A DNA stretch of 64,000 nt from Lachnospiraceae bacterium AC2028 (GTDB taxonomy: Bacteria > Bacillota > Clostridia > Lachnospirales > Lachnospiraceae), in NCBI GenBank assembly GCA_000702685.1, contig JNJD01000009.1, positions 1-64,000 on the forward strand. The letters run 5' to 3'. The first letter of the stretch is position 1. Each line of letters opens with the position of its first letter. The position numbers and the translations under genes were made by a program. The notes below the pieces were generated by a model. That model saw only the letters and a program-made list of their open reading frames with translations. It had not been told where the DNA came from and did not search any database. Positions 44,254 to 54,010 of the stretch are shown here, piece after piece.

Positions 44254-46737
44254 ATGAGATTAAGTGAATTATTATCGTATGAAAATAATAGAGAACTTAT
44301 TATCGAAATTAAAGAGAATAAGAATAATATTATTCCTTTTATTGGAGCAGGAATATCACGAGGATGTGGTCTGTATTCGTGGAGTGAATTACTTGAAAAA
44401 CTAGCATCTTCTTATTTTTCTGAAATTGAAATAGAAGACTTAAAAAAACTGAACTCACTGAAATTTGCTGATAAAATCATTGAAAAAGCCGGAAACACTT
44501 CAATGGTCATGCGAAAAATCAGAAGTATATTCAATTCTGCATCAATCCATTATACGGAAATACCATATATTCTCTTAGAAGAGTTTTCTCCATTGTTGGT
44601 AACAACAAATTACGATAATATTCTTGAAACGGTTTCTGGTAATTGTCAAAAAGGAAAAATAACCCCATTATTACCCTGCTTACAAGGACAGGTAAATGAT
44701 GCTATACAATTAAATGAGAGAAAACTGTTGAAGATTCATGGTTCAATTGAAGAACCCTCTTCCTTTGTGTTTTCTTCTGAACAGTACGAATTGTCATATG
44801 AAGAAGATGGATTGATTGCTCGCTATCTCAAAAGGATATTTGAAGGAAAAAGGGTATTGTTCGTTGGATGCAGTATTGAGGAAGACAAAACTATCGAAGT
44901 GCTGAAAACGTGCATAGAGCAAAATGATAATCTTGTTCATTATGCTATTTTGCCTAGACCGACTGAAAACAACAAGTTTATCGAACGCAATATACAATTG
45001 ACCAAGTTGGGCATCCAACCAATATACTTTCCTGAAAATGAGTATGATGATGTTGGAAAGCTGTTAAACTTTTTGTCGGATAACAATCAGTTTATATGCT
45101 TCATAAAAATGTATCTAAATGAGATTATAGGAAGCACATATGATGATTCGGATGAAGATATAAAATATTATTTTGATATTTTGATTTCTATTGTTAATCG
45201 AGCCTATTATGAAACTGCTATAGTATTTGACGATGTGCTGGATATTGATTGTAAAATATTCAACATAAATAAAATTGTACAATCATCTTCGGTATCGTAT
45301 ATATCTGAAAACGCAAATTATAGTTTGATGGATATATGCCTGTTTGGATTTGAATCGTATTTGGGTTTGGGCGTTATAAGAGATAAAGATAAAATATTTA
45401 CATATTTTAGAGACGTCCTTTCTTCTGAAATGTTGATTGAAACGGAAATTGTTGACTTTCTACAAAAGGATCTTTTTTCTCACAAACAAATTACAGGAGT
45501 GTATGATGCCTCGAGACTACTGAAACTGTCCGATGAGCAAATTAATAAATTAGCAGAAAAACAAATTGGAATCATACAATACAAAGGAGATATGAACTAT
45601 GATATTGCGGATGAATATCATTTGGCGGAAAGAATAATAAATTATTGTTCTGGCAGATTAACATTTGAAAACCGTTTACAATTGCTTAATCGATTGGGAG
45701 CGTTAAGTTATCACTTTAACAATTGTGAAAATGGAAGAAAATATTTGCTTGAATGCGCCGATATGATATCCCGAATGGGCGAATTGAATGATAGTCGAAA
45801 GCTGTTTTTGTCGATGGTATATAATAATCTTACCATAGTTGAGTCACAATTGAACTCGGATCTAAATTCGGTTTTAAACTATAATCAATATGATATAACT
45901 CTCAAAAGGGAAGCTGGTGCGGCCAAGAGCAGTTTGGCTCAATCTATTGGATTAAGAGCAACAGTTTTAAAAGAAATGAATCCATTTCAAGCACTTGATT
46001 TATATATAGAAAGTAGCAGGCTCAAAGAAGAGGATTATGAAGAATTTAAGGGTGATAATAGACTTTTATCTTGGATGCTTACCGCTTTTAATATTGGACT
46101 TGTGGCTAAGGATTTAAATATTTATGATGAAGCTCTGCGAATAATATCTAAAGCCAACATTCCGCGATTACAGTATTATGATAAAAGCAGCAAAGATTAT
46201 GGAAGTTCAATAAATGTAGAGTGTGAATTGGAATTGTTATTGGGCAGGACTGTTTCTAATACAGATCTTGTAAATGCTATTCAGAGCAGGGTAGACTTCC
46301 CTAAAGGACTAATAGAGACACAGGAACATACGTGGTATGTGTGTGCATTATATTTTTATCGTCAAAAGAAGTATTGCGAGTCGATTAAATATATAAATAA
46401 AGCGATGTATCTGATAGACTCTGGGAACACAAGCAACGACTTGCGTCAACGAGTTAGACTTTCCATATTATTAGCAAAGGCAAAATTCAAACTGAAAAAT
46501 ACAGATACTAGTAATAAATCGGAAATAGAGCAGTTATTGTGTGATTCATGTGAATTGATTAAATCAAATTACGGGAATAATAGCATATATTTGATGGAAC
46601 TTTACGGTACTTTGGCCGATATGATAGATGCATCATATGCGGAGGATTATAATAGATTATATGCATTATACTGTGATTCCATACTCGAAGCCAGAGAGAA
46701 ATTATCTAGGTACGATTTTTGCCTTCCGACATGCTGA
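44254..46737 (+). CDS. SIR2-like domain protein, probable NAD-dependent defence effector
   Basis: An 827-residue protein. The SIR2 domain (about 20-260) has FIGAGISRGCGLYSW near 29-43, TTNYDNIL, KIHGS with the catalytic His near 161, and VLFVGCSIEED. The C-terminal 550 residues are mostly helical with hydrophobic spacing reminiscent of TPR-like repeats. SIR2-helical-repeat proteins are often NADases that act in abortive infection (Thoeris ThsA, DSR families). The target and trigger here are unknown. The gene is strikingly AT-rich in codon choice, unlike surE before it, so horizontal gain is likely. Confidence 0.85.
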   Translation: MRLSELLSYENNRELIIEIKENKNNIIPFIGAGISRGCGLYSWSELLEKLASSYFSEIEIEDLKKLNSLKFADKIIEKAGNTSMVMRKIRSIFNSASIHYTEIPYILLEEFSPLLVTTNYDNILETVSGNCQKGKITPLLPCLQGQVNDAIQLNERKLLKIHGSIEEPSSFVFSSEQYELSYEEDGLIARYLKRIFEGKRVLFVGCSIEEDKTIEVLKTCIEQNDNLVHYAILPRPTENNKFIERNIQLTKLGIQPIYFPENEYDDVGKLLNFLSDNNQFICFIKMYLNEIIGSTYDDSDEDIKYYFDILISIVNRAYYETAIVFDDVLDIDCKIFNINKIVQSSSVSYISENANYSLMDICLFGFESYLGLGVIRDKDKIFTYFRDVLSSEMLIETEIVDFLQKDLFSHKQITGVYDASRLLKLSDEQINKLAEKQIGIIQYKGDMNYDIADEYHLAERIINYCSGRLTFENRLQLLNRLGALSYHFNNCENGRKYLLECADMISRMGELNDSRKLFLSMVYNNLTIVESQLNSDLNSVLNYNQYDITLKREAGAAKSSLAQSIGLRATVLKEMNPFQALDLYIESSRLKEEDYEEFKGDNRLLSWMLTAFNIGLVAKDLNIYDEALRIISKANIPRLQYYDKSSKDYGSSINVECELELLLGRTVSNTDLVNAIQSRVDFPKGLIETQEHTWYVCALYFYRQKKYCESIKYINKAMYLIDSGNTSNDLRQRVRLSILLAKAKFKLKNTDTSNKSEIEQLLCDSCELIKSNYGNNSIYLMELYGTLADMIDASYAEDYNRLYALYCDSILEAREKLSRYDFCLPTC

Positions 46738-46754
46738 TGAGATTCTAGAATTAT

Positions 46755-47183
46755 TTACGAATTCTCTTTATTTTTCGTCTGGATCTCTTTAATCACTTCA
46801 TCCTGTTCTTTGGTCTCTTTGAATACCCTGTAATAATAGAAAGCCGCACCGATGATGTAGGGGATGGTGAACGATCTGAAGAATTCGAACCATCCTCTCG
46901 GTGAAACAGGCTCGATAATTAAGCTGGCGATGAAGATGACCAGGAAGCAGAGTCCGAGAGCAATGACGTACTGGATTATGATCATTGAAAGAGGACTGAA
47001 CGCATCGAAAAGCTTGTGGATCGACAGTACGAACACAGCGATATTGCAGAAGATGAACATTATCACGACATTTACGTTATTGGTCTGGTAACCGAAGATC
47101 ATGTTTATAATGGCGCCGATGACCGAGACTATCGTGTAGGAACAGCACAGTTCCAGAAGATAAGACTTTATGAAATCTTTCAT
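46755..47183 (-). CDS. DUF3021 membrane protein
   Basis: A 142-residue protein with four membrane helices and a charged Lys/Glu tail, similar in layout to the DUF3021 protein at 36.8 kb. The start overlaps the LytTR gene stop by 4 bases. It probably regulates the upstream LytTR partner. Confidence 0.85.
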   Translation of the reverse strand: MKDFIKSYLLELCCSYTIVSVIGAIINMIFGYQTNNVNVVIMFIFCNIAVFVLSIHKLFDAFSPLSMIIIQYVIALGLCFLVIFIASLIIEPVSPRGWFEFFRSFTIPYIIGAAFYYYRVFKETKEQDEVIKEIQTKNKENS

Positions 47184-47653
47184 CTCGACATCCTCCTCAT
47201 TTTCTGTAAGTAATCATTGAAGCTCTTCTTATAACTTCTGTTGATGCATATCCTCTCGCCGTTATCGAAGGATGCATATACCTTCATATTCACATCCGGC
47301 TTTAATTGTCTGATCTTGTATATATTGATCAGATTTGATTTCGAAACCCTTACGAACCCGTAATTCCATAACATATCTTCGCAGGAGGCCAGTGTGTTCA
47401 TCAGTCTGTACACTCCGTCCGATGTATATGCGAAGAGTTTTCTGTCTATATGGTCGAGATAATAGATCTCTTTGGGGTCGAGTATTATCTCTTCGCCGTC
47501 ATCGAGATCTTCATCCGCGGGACGACCGCTGAGTGTGGGACGCTCCGAATTGACTGTATCTATGATCTGTTTGATCACGGGACGCATATTCGAATAATAT
47601 ACGTCCACGTGTTCATCGGTCGCCTTCTTATCTTCATACAGGTTCAGTTTCAT
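47180..47653 (-). CDS. LytTR-type DNA-binding regulator without receiver
   Basis: A 157-residue protein. The LytTR domain lies in about residues 55-157 (IILDPKEIYYLDHIDRKLFAY ... GFVRVSKSNLINIYKI). The N-terminal 50 residues are not a receiver. It is second in an operon with a hydrolase and DUF3021 gene. The direct repeats with 21-base phasing at 48690-48721 sit before the operon and are a candidate binding site. Confidence 0.88.
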   Translation of the reverse strand: MKLNLYEDKKATDEHVDVYYSNMRPVIKQIIDTVNSERPTLSGRPADEDLDDGEEIILDPKEIYYLDHIDRKLFAYTSDGVYRLMNTLASCEDMLWNYGFVRVSKSNLINIYKIRQLKPDVNMKVYASFDNGERICINRSYKKSFNDYLQKMRRMSR

Positions 47654-47662
47654 TCTTTTCCC

Positions 47663-48613
47663 TTAGTTCAATACAGTGTCAAGAAATGACATTACGCTTT
47701 CTTCGTATTCTGCGGGATAGTCGATGCATCCCTCGATATGTGCGCTGTCGAAATGAACTATCTCCTTTTCCTCACATGCTATATTAGCATAAATCTGCTC
47801 AACCTGGTCGGGAAGACATACGGAATCCTGATCGGAGACTATTACGAGGGCGGGAATTTCAATATTTGATGCAAGAGCGATGGTATCTCCGTCGTCATAG
47901 TCGATACCGTATCTGATGCCCATCATGAGCTTGCTGGTTCCGACGAAATACTTTGCGGTGAAGGACTCGGTATCTCCGTCTCCGAACATTTCCTTAAGGA
48001 TAAGCTCCATTCCGGGAACGGGGCACTCGAGGATGACTGCATCGGCTGCTTCTGTGGTTCCGGGAGTTACATTTGCTGCATAGAGAGCGGTGGTCTGTCC
48101 GCCCATGGACTGTCCGTGAACGATGACGGTGTCATATCCGAGCTCTGTTCTTGCCTTTACTACCATTGCCTTTACGTCCAGCTGCTCATTGATTCCGAAG
48201 GTGACTTTCTCGTCGGGATTTACTCCGCTTCCTCTCTGGTCGATCGCAATTACGTCATATCCGTTTGCGAAGTACTTCTCTGCTACGGGTGCTACGCAGT
48301 ATCTGTCTCCGCCTGCGCCGTGTACGAGAATGACGCATTTATCGTTTCCGAATCCGTAATATGTTCCGGGCACTTCGTTTCCGTCTTCCGCTGTAGCGGT
48401 TATGTCTGTTCCTTCATAAGCTGCAAGGAAAGCTTCGGTATCATATCCCCAGACTTCAAGCTGCTTTAAGCTGTTATCGTGTGTATCTTTATCCGAATTC
48501 TGTAAGAGGATCTGCTTTGCAATGTAACTTCCGAGGAATAACGATCCGCCTGCTGCGAGTACGATGATCACTGTGAGTGTGATGATGAGTGCCTTTACGA
48601 TTTTCTTTTTCAT
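47663..48613 (-). CDS. alpha/beta hydrolase with N-terminal membrane anchor
   Basis: A 316-residue protein. An N-terminal helix (about 8-28) anchors it; the catalytic part lies outside. The oxyanion strand is ILVHGAGGDRYC, the nucleophile elbow is VHGQSMGGQT, and the late DSAHIEGC carries the likely catalytic His. Its substrate is unknown. It has a perfect AGGAGG and is the first gene of the leftward hydrolase-LytTR-DUF3021 operon. Confidence 0.88.
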   Translation of the reverse strand: MKKKIVKALIITLTVIIVLAAGGSLFLGSYIAKQILLQNSDKDTHDNSLKQLEVWGYDTEAFLAAYEGTDITATAEDGNEVPGTYYGFGNDKCVILVHGAGGDRYCVAPVAEKYFANGYDVIAIDQRGSGVNPDEKVTFGINEQLDVKAMVVKARTELGYDTVIVHGQSMGGQTTALYAANVTPGTTEAADAVILECPVPGMELILKEMFGDGDTESFTAKYFVGTSKLMMGIRYGIDYDDGDTIALASNIEIPALVIVSDQDSVCLPDQVEQIYANIACEEKEIVHFDSAHIEGCIDYPAEYEESVMSFLDTVLN

Positions 48614-48689
48614 AATGTGTGTTCCTCCTGCGAACTGTTTGATGATGTGACTGTATCACCGCGAAAAAGAGCGTGTGGGGAAATCCGTA

Positions 48690-48758
48690 CAAGTTGCATT
48701 TTGGGATGTTCAAGATGCATTTTTTTCAATTCACCACGCAAAATATGCAATTCGCCAC
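48690..48758. promoter_or_regulatory. two pairs of 21-bp-phased direct repeats between divergent LytTR operons
   Basis: Pair 1 on the plus strand is CAAGTTGCATT / CAAGATGCATT at 48690 and 48711. Pair 2 is CAATTCACCAC / CAATTCGCCAC at 48727 and 48748. Both have starts exactly 21 bases apart, two helical turns. Pair 2 ends 6 bases before a weak -35 (TACACA, 48765-48770) with TATAGT -10 (48788-48793) for the rightward operon. Pair 1 is placed likewise for the leftward one. Direct repeats near a weak -35 are typical of LytTR activation. Confidence 0.7.
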
Positions 48759-48825
48759 AGATTTTACACAGGGGATTTGGCGCAGTGTATAGTGTGATCA
48801 TCAGATTATGGATAGGAGGATCACT

Positions 48826-50820
48826 ATGAAAAGATTTAAGGGAATGGCTGCACTGCTCATTGCTGTGTCCGTCGTTCTGTCAGGCTGTGCCGGCATTGAA
48901 CTGCCGGAAGAGACAGCTGAAAAAGAAACAGTAGAACTGCCTCCCGCAAGGGCTCAGGATGACTTCTTCAGATATGTCAACGAAGAAACTCTCGCAAATG
49001 CGGAATTTGAATACGGCGCAATGGCAGCCGGAGCCAGCTTTGATTCCAAGCTTGTTGAAAACGAGGTCAAGGATATCATAAGGGAGATTGCGGCCGGAAG
49101 CGGTTATGAACCCGGAACCGAGGAATATGTCATTAAGAAGGCATATGATCTTTACTCTTCCTATGATTTTGAAAATTCCGAAGTTCCTAAGGAGCTCGAT
49201 GATCTCTTCCATGAGATAGATTCGATCTCATCGATGGAAGAATTCTTCGAGATGGATGCAAGGCTTCAGAGGGATTACGGAGTCGGAAATATCCTGCATC
49301 TTACGGTCGATACCGACTATTTTTCTTCGGGAGATAAGATCCTGGTCTTCGGACAGTATTCGGCGGTCTTTGATGCGGATTTTGAAACCCTCGATGAGAC
49401 ATACGGCCCGCTCAACTCGCTCAAGGAAACCGGCTCGCTCATCCTTCAGCAGATGGGACATGACGAGAAGGAAGCCGATGAGATCGGAACTCAGGTCGGA
49501 TATATCGCAATGGATATCTACAATGCGACGGATATGGACCAGATCGGCGTAGCAATGCCCATGGAATTCTTCAGGCAGATGACACCTGCCGATATCAAAG
49601 CCATCCTTACCAATGTGGATCTTGATGATTATGTGAAGGCGCTGGGCGTTAATACCGCGAAAGTCGACAGATACGGAATCTACGATCCCGGGCAGCTTGA
49701 GGCTGTAAATGCTATATTGACCGATGAGAATCTCGATGCCCTCAAATGCTGGCAGATGATGTCACTTGCCCAGAAGTACAGAAGATTCATCGCGTACGGA
49801 TACGAGAAACTGGAGAACTACAGGAATATCGATTACAAATCCGATGAAGAGCTTGTACTTGATGAGATATACAACACTTACTACGGACTGACCGATCCCA
49901 TCTATGTGGAAAAGTACTATTCCGAGGAAATGGATGAAGCACTTATCACCATGTGCGACGATATCAGGGAAGGTTACCGCGATCTGATCGGAAGCGCAAG
50001 CTGGCTCAGCGATGCTACGAGAAAGGGACTTCTTGAAAAGCTCGATAATATCGTCTATGTAACGGGAGCGGATCTTGAGAGGAATGACCCCGCAGATCTT
50101 AATGCATTGAAGGGTAATGACTATTTTGAATTCTATCTTTCCGTTACAAGGCACGATATGGCCGACCTGATGGATGATATCGGAAAGCCCGGAGACAGAA
50201 AAGCGGTCGGCATGCCGATGCAGATGCTCAATGCGTGCTACGATCCTTCACTAAATAACATCACCATTACCGTTGCCATAATGATCGATCCCTTCTTCAG
50301 TATGGACAACGATTACTACACCAATCTCGGCGGACTCGGTGCGGTCATCGCCCACGAGATGGGGCATGCATTCGACAGCGACTGCATAGTATTTAACGAG
50401 AAGGGTGTTTACGATCCTTCATGGATCGCTTCTTCCGATATGGATGCTCTTGTTGCAAGGAACGAAACGGCCAAGGCATATTTCGAGAACAATTTCACCG
50501 TCTTCGGAGTTTACCATGTGGACGGAGACCAGACCCTTGGGGAAAACTATGCCGATCTCGGAGGAATGGAGTGTGTAACTTCCCTTGCGCATACACAGGC
50601 AGACAGAGAAAAGGTCTTTACGAGTTACGCAAGGATCTGGAGTGAAAAGAGAGCGGATTCCGCGCTTATGGATCAGCTTGAATATGATGCGCACAGCCCC
50701 TCGATCATCAGAACCAATGCCATACTTTCCTCACTTGACGTATTCTACGAAACATATGATGTGAAAGAGGGAGACGGAATGTACATAGCTCCCGAAGACC
50801 GCATCTCGAGATGGCATTAA
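48826..50820 (+). CDS. M13-family metallopeptidase lipoprotein
   Basis: A 664-residue zinc endopeptidase of the neprilysin/PepO family. The signal peptide ends in a lipobox (VVLSGC, Cys near 22). Zinc ligands are in VIAHEMGHAFD (about residues 507-517) and ENYADLGGM (Glu near 573). It has an M13-type PARAQDDFFRYVN N-terminus. It precedes an ABC transporter and a LytTR two-component system, so it may process a peptide signal (inference). AGGAGG site. Confidence 0.92.
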   Translation: MKRFKGMAALLIAVSVVLSGCAGIELPEETAEKETVELPPARAQDDFFRYVNEETLANAEFEYGAMAAGASFDSKLVENEVKDIIREIAAGSGYEPGTEEYVIKKAYDLYSSYDFENSEVPKELDDLFHEIDSISSMEEFFEMDARLQRDYGVGNILHLTVDTDYFSSGDKILVFGQYSAVFDADFETLDETYGPLNSLKETGSLILQQMGHDEKEADEIGTQVGYIAMDIYNATDMDQIGVAMPMEFFRQMTPADIKAILTNVDLDDYVKALGVNTAKVDRYGIYDPGQLEAVNAILTDENLDALKCWQMMSLAQKYRRFIAYGYEKLENYRNIDYKSDEELVLDEIYNTYYGLTDPIYVEKYYSEEMDEALITMCDDIREGYRDLIGSASWLSDATRKGLLEKLDNIVYVTGADLERNDPADLNALKGNDYFEFYLSVTRHDMADLMDDIGKPGDRKAVGMPMQMLNACYDPSLNNITITVAIMIDPFFSMDNDYYTNLGGLGAVIAHEMGHAFDSDCIVFNEKGVYDPSWIASSDMDALVARNETAKAYFENNFTVFGVYHVDGDQTLGENYADLGGMECVTSLAHTQADREKVFTSYARIWSEKRADSALMDQLEYDAHSPSIIRTNAILSSLDVFYETYDVKEGDGMYIAPEDRISRWH

Positions 50821-50834
50821 GGGAGGCAGGAAAA

Positions 50835-53303
50835 ATGGGAATTATAATCAAAACAACATTAAAGAATATATTCGGTAAACCCTTAAGGTCACTGCTCGTT
50901 ATCTTTTCGATCTTCGTATGTGCTTTCTCGGCACTGTTCTGCTTCGATCTTTCCGGAAGTATGAAGGGACTGATGATCGGACTGTTCAGTGAAGTATACG
51001 GAGATACCGATCTTACGGCATATATGTCGGTGCTGGATCCGGAGAAGCTTCCGGAGGATTTTCCGGAATGCGAAATGATGTCCATGGAGTATTTCACGGA
51101 TACCATCTATAAGGACATTCCCGGTGAATACGCTTATGTAACGACCGAAAACTATTATATTTTTGCGGTTGATACCATAGCGGCTCACAGATTCGGATTC
51201 CTTGATGTAACGATCCTTCCGAAATACCATGCGATCATCACCGATCAGCTTGCGGCAGCTATAGGATATGAATACGGAGACACTCTCACCGTTCATGATA
51301 AAGCGGGTGAAGAGGTGATACTTGCCATTGATGACGTGGTACCGGCGGATGCGAAGAACTTTCTCTTCAGCGGTAAGGATGTCGTGGTAAGTGCCGAGAC
51401 CGCTGAGGTGCTTTCATGCGGCAAGCCTGTCGGCGGAAGACTTATGATCGATATCATCGATGATTCGCAGATCGATGCCGCAGAGCAGATGCTCTGGGAT
51501 ACCTTCGGCAAGGACAATTGCATGCGCTTTGCGATGACCGATGAGATGACCGAGATGCTCGATGAGCTTTTCGGATTCCTCTTCATACTGTTCGCGGTTG
51601 CGTTCCTCCTCGTTGTGTTCATCACATTCTCGATCTGTGAAAGGATCGTTGCGGACAGAATGTCATTCATCGGAACTCTCCGAAGCCTGGGACTCAGCTC
51701 CAGAATGACTGCATTCATTCTGCTTCTTGAAAATGTTACATATGCGATCCTCGGAAGCCTGCCCGGAATCCTTCTGTATATGAGTATCAGAGGACCTATG
51801 TATGATGTCCTTCTCTATGTTGAAAGCGGTGACGGAGCTGCTCTTGAACTTACACCTCCCGGTCTTTCACCTTTCCTTGTTGCATCGATAGTTATCGTAG
51901 CGATACTAATCGAGTGCCTGATCCCTCTTAAGGCAGTTCTCAAGGCTCTTAAGACATCCATCAGGGACATCATCTTCGATAACAGGGATACCGCTTACAG
52001 ATTCAGCAGAACTACTCTTATCGCCGGCGGCGTACTTGCGGTTCTTGCCCTTGCACTTTTTATCTTCGGAAAGGGTCTTTTCGGAACAGGTATATGTCTG
52101 ATCGCTGCGGTCATTGCACTGTCATTCCTTTTCCCGCTCATACTTAAAGGCGTGACTCATGTGATCACCCTTATCGCGGAGAAGTTCGACAGAGGCAGGC
52201 TCGCTCTTTCCGCAAGGGAAGCGATCTCAAGAAAAAGTACCGTGGCAAGCGGTGTGCTGTGTGCGACATCCGCAACCATGTGTGTGATCATATATATCAT
52301 CGCAACTTCGATGATGGACTACAGCAACGCGGATACTTATGACTGTGATGTTCTGGTCACCGTATCCGGTCAGGCTAAGAAGCTTTCGTTCGTTCCTTAC
52401 CTGGACGGTGTTACCGATACCGAATTCCTCTATGAGAATGTCGGATACATCTACCTTGAGGACGAAGAAAAGGAAAAGGCGGCACAGTTCTACGGAATGC
52501 CCGACGGAGGCTTCGGACATTACTCCGGTATATCCGGACTTCCCGAGAGCATCGAGGATGGTACCGTATATATTGAAAACGGCTGGGCCAAGAGAAACGG
52601 ATATGCGGTCGGTGATACTCTTACCGTTACCGTCGATCCCACCGGAGTGTTCCCCATAAGGAAGGAATATACGGTCGGCGGATTGTTCAAGATCAATGCG
52701 ATGGAGTCGCTTAAGAATGACTTCGTTGTATCCCTGGATGAGTACAAGAGCATCTTCCATGATACTCCGGGATATATGCTGGTTCAGGCTGACGATCCCG
52801 ATGCTGTAAAGGATCTGATCAAGACATATGCGGTCGGATCCGCAAGTGATGTAAAGACCCGTCAGGAACTTGTCGAGCAGTCCGAGAAGGATAATGCACA
52901 GTCCAACCGTGTATATTTCATAGTCATAGCCGTAGCGCTCATCATGACCTGCATCGGTATGACAACGAACCAGATCATCGGATTCGAAGGAAGAAAGAAG
53001 GAATGCGCGGTAATGATCTCGACTTCGATGAGCAAAAAGACTCTTGCGGGTATTCTTTTCCGTGAGATGTTCATTACATCGGTAACTTCCGCGACTGTCG
53101 GATGCGTATTCGGAACGATACTGTGCGTAGTAATAAGGAGAGCCGTAAATCTTGCGGATATGCTGAATATGCCTGTTGAGATCAATGCTTCGGCTGTCTT
53201 CGGTTTCTGGGCGTTAATGTGCCTGATCTTCGCACTCACGGTACTGTTCCCCATCAAGAACATGAGAAAGATGAAACTGTCCGAGCAGCTTAAGTATGAA
53301 TAA
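50835..53303 (+). CDS. ABC transporter permease (FtsX/MacB-like)
   Basis: An 822-residue permease. It has an N-terminal helix and large extracytoplasmic domain, FtsX-like bundles near residues 250-370 and 730-815, and central helices. The motif IFGKPLRSLLVIFSIF at the start and late LFPIKNMRKMKLSEQLKYE fit large antimicrobial-peptide-resistance permeases. The ATG follows GGGAGG; the ATPase gene follows after 16 bases. Possibly peptide sensing or detoxification. Confidence 0.85.
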   Translation: MGIIIKTTLKNIFGKPLRSLLVIFSIFVCAFSALFCFDLSGSMKGLMIGLFSEVYGDTDLTAYMSVLDPEKLPEDFPECEMMSMEYFTDTIYKDIPGEYAYVTTENYYIFAVDTIAAHRFGFLDVTILPKYHAIITDQLAAAIGYEYGDTLTVHDKAGEEVILAIDDVVPADAKNFLFSGKDVVVSAETAEVLSCGKPVGGRLMIDIIDDSQIDAAEQMLWDTFGKDNCMRFAMTDEMTEMLDELFGFLFILFAVAFLLVVFITFSICERIVADRMSFIGTLRSLGLSSRMTAFILLLENVTYAILGSLPGILLYMSIRGPMYDVLLYVESGDGAALELTPPGLSPFLVASIVIVAILIECLIPLKAVLKALKTSIRDIIFDNRDTAYRFSRTTLIAGGVLAVLALALFIFGKGLFGTGICLIAAVIALSFLFPLILKGVTHVITLIAEKFDRGRLALSAREAISRKSTVASGVLCATSATMCVIIYIIATSMMDYSNADTYDCDVLVTVSGQAKKLSFVPYLDGVTDTEFLYENVGYIYLEDEEKEKAAQFYGMPDGGFGHYSGISGLPESIEDGTVYIENGWAKRNGYAVGDTLTVTVDPTGVFPIRKEYTVGGLFKINAMESLKNDFVVSLDEYKSIFHDTPGYMLVQADDPDAVKDLIKTYAVGSASDVKTRQELVEQSEKDNAQSNRVYFIVIAVALIMTCIGMTTNQIIGFEGRKKECAVMISTSMSKKTLAGILFREMFITSVTSATVGCVFGTILCVVIRRAVNLADMLNMPVEINASAVFGFWALMCLIFALTVLFPIKNMRKMKLSEQLKYE

Positions 53304-53319
53304 TAAGGGAGATGAATAT

Positions 53320-53994
53320 ATGAATACCGTAATTGAAGTAAACAGCGTAAGTAAGACATTTGGTAAAGGCACCAATCTGAATAAGGTTCTCGATGAAGCA
53401 AGCATGTATGTGAGCGAGGGTGAGTTCGTATCCCTCATGGGCGCATCGGGATCCGGTAAATCAACCCTTCTGTACCTCATCGGAGGACTCGACAGGGATT
53501 TCGAGGGCAAGATCAATCTCTGCGGAGAGGATATCGGGGCTCTCAAGGATTCGAAGCTTTCCAAGCTCAGACTCGACAAGCTCGGATTCGTTTTCCAGTT
53601 CTATAACCTCGTAATGAACCTTAACGTAGAGGACAATATCATGCTTCCCGAGACCGTTAACGGCAGGAAAAAGAGTGAGCTTAAAAAGCAGCTCGATGAG
53701 ATCCTCGATATCACCGGACTTACCGAGAAGAGAAAGGCAATGCCCAACACTCTTTCCGGCGGCCAGCAGCAGAGAGTTGCGATCGCAAGGGCACTTCTCG
53801 GAAATCCCGCAGTCATCCTTGCCGACGAGCCCACCGGTAACCTTGATTCGAAGTCTACCGTAGAGATCATGGAGCTTTTCAAGAAGCTCAATCAGGAGAA
53901 GGGCATGACCATTCTTCAGGTAACCCACTCCGAAAAGTGCGCTTCCTACGGAACCAGGGTCATCACTCTTGATAATGGTAAGACTGTCGGATAA
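53320..53994 (+). CDS. ABC transporter ATP-binding protein (MacB/LolD type)
   Basis: A 224-residue ATPase with Walker [25 protein letters not shown] and Walker [15 protein letters not shown], the standard MacB/LolD/BceA set. It energises the FtsX-like permease just before it. The response regulator gene follows after 16 bases. Confidence 0.94.
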   Translation: MNTVIEVNSVSKTFGKGTNLNKVLDEASMYVSEGEFVSLMGASGSGKSTLLYLIGGLDRDFEGKINLCGEDIGALKDSKLSKLRLDKLGFVFQFYNLVMNLNVEDNIMLPETVNGRKKSELKKQLDEILDITGLTEKRKAMPNTLSGGQQQRVAIARALLGNPAVILADEPTGNLDSKSTVEIMELFKKLNQEKGMTILQVTHSEKCASYGTRVITLDNGKTVG

Positions 53995-54010
53995 GTGATA
54001 GAATAACTAC

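Noticed and set aside
46738-46790. AGAATT...AATTCT inverted repeat between the SIR2 and DUF3021 genes as a terminator
   Set aside because: The stem is only 6 AT-rich base pairs and the T run is interrupted. Too weak to call, although a terminator is expected between convergent genes.
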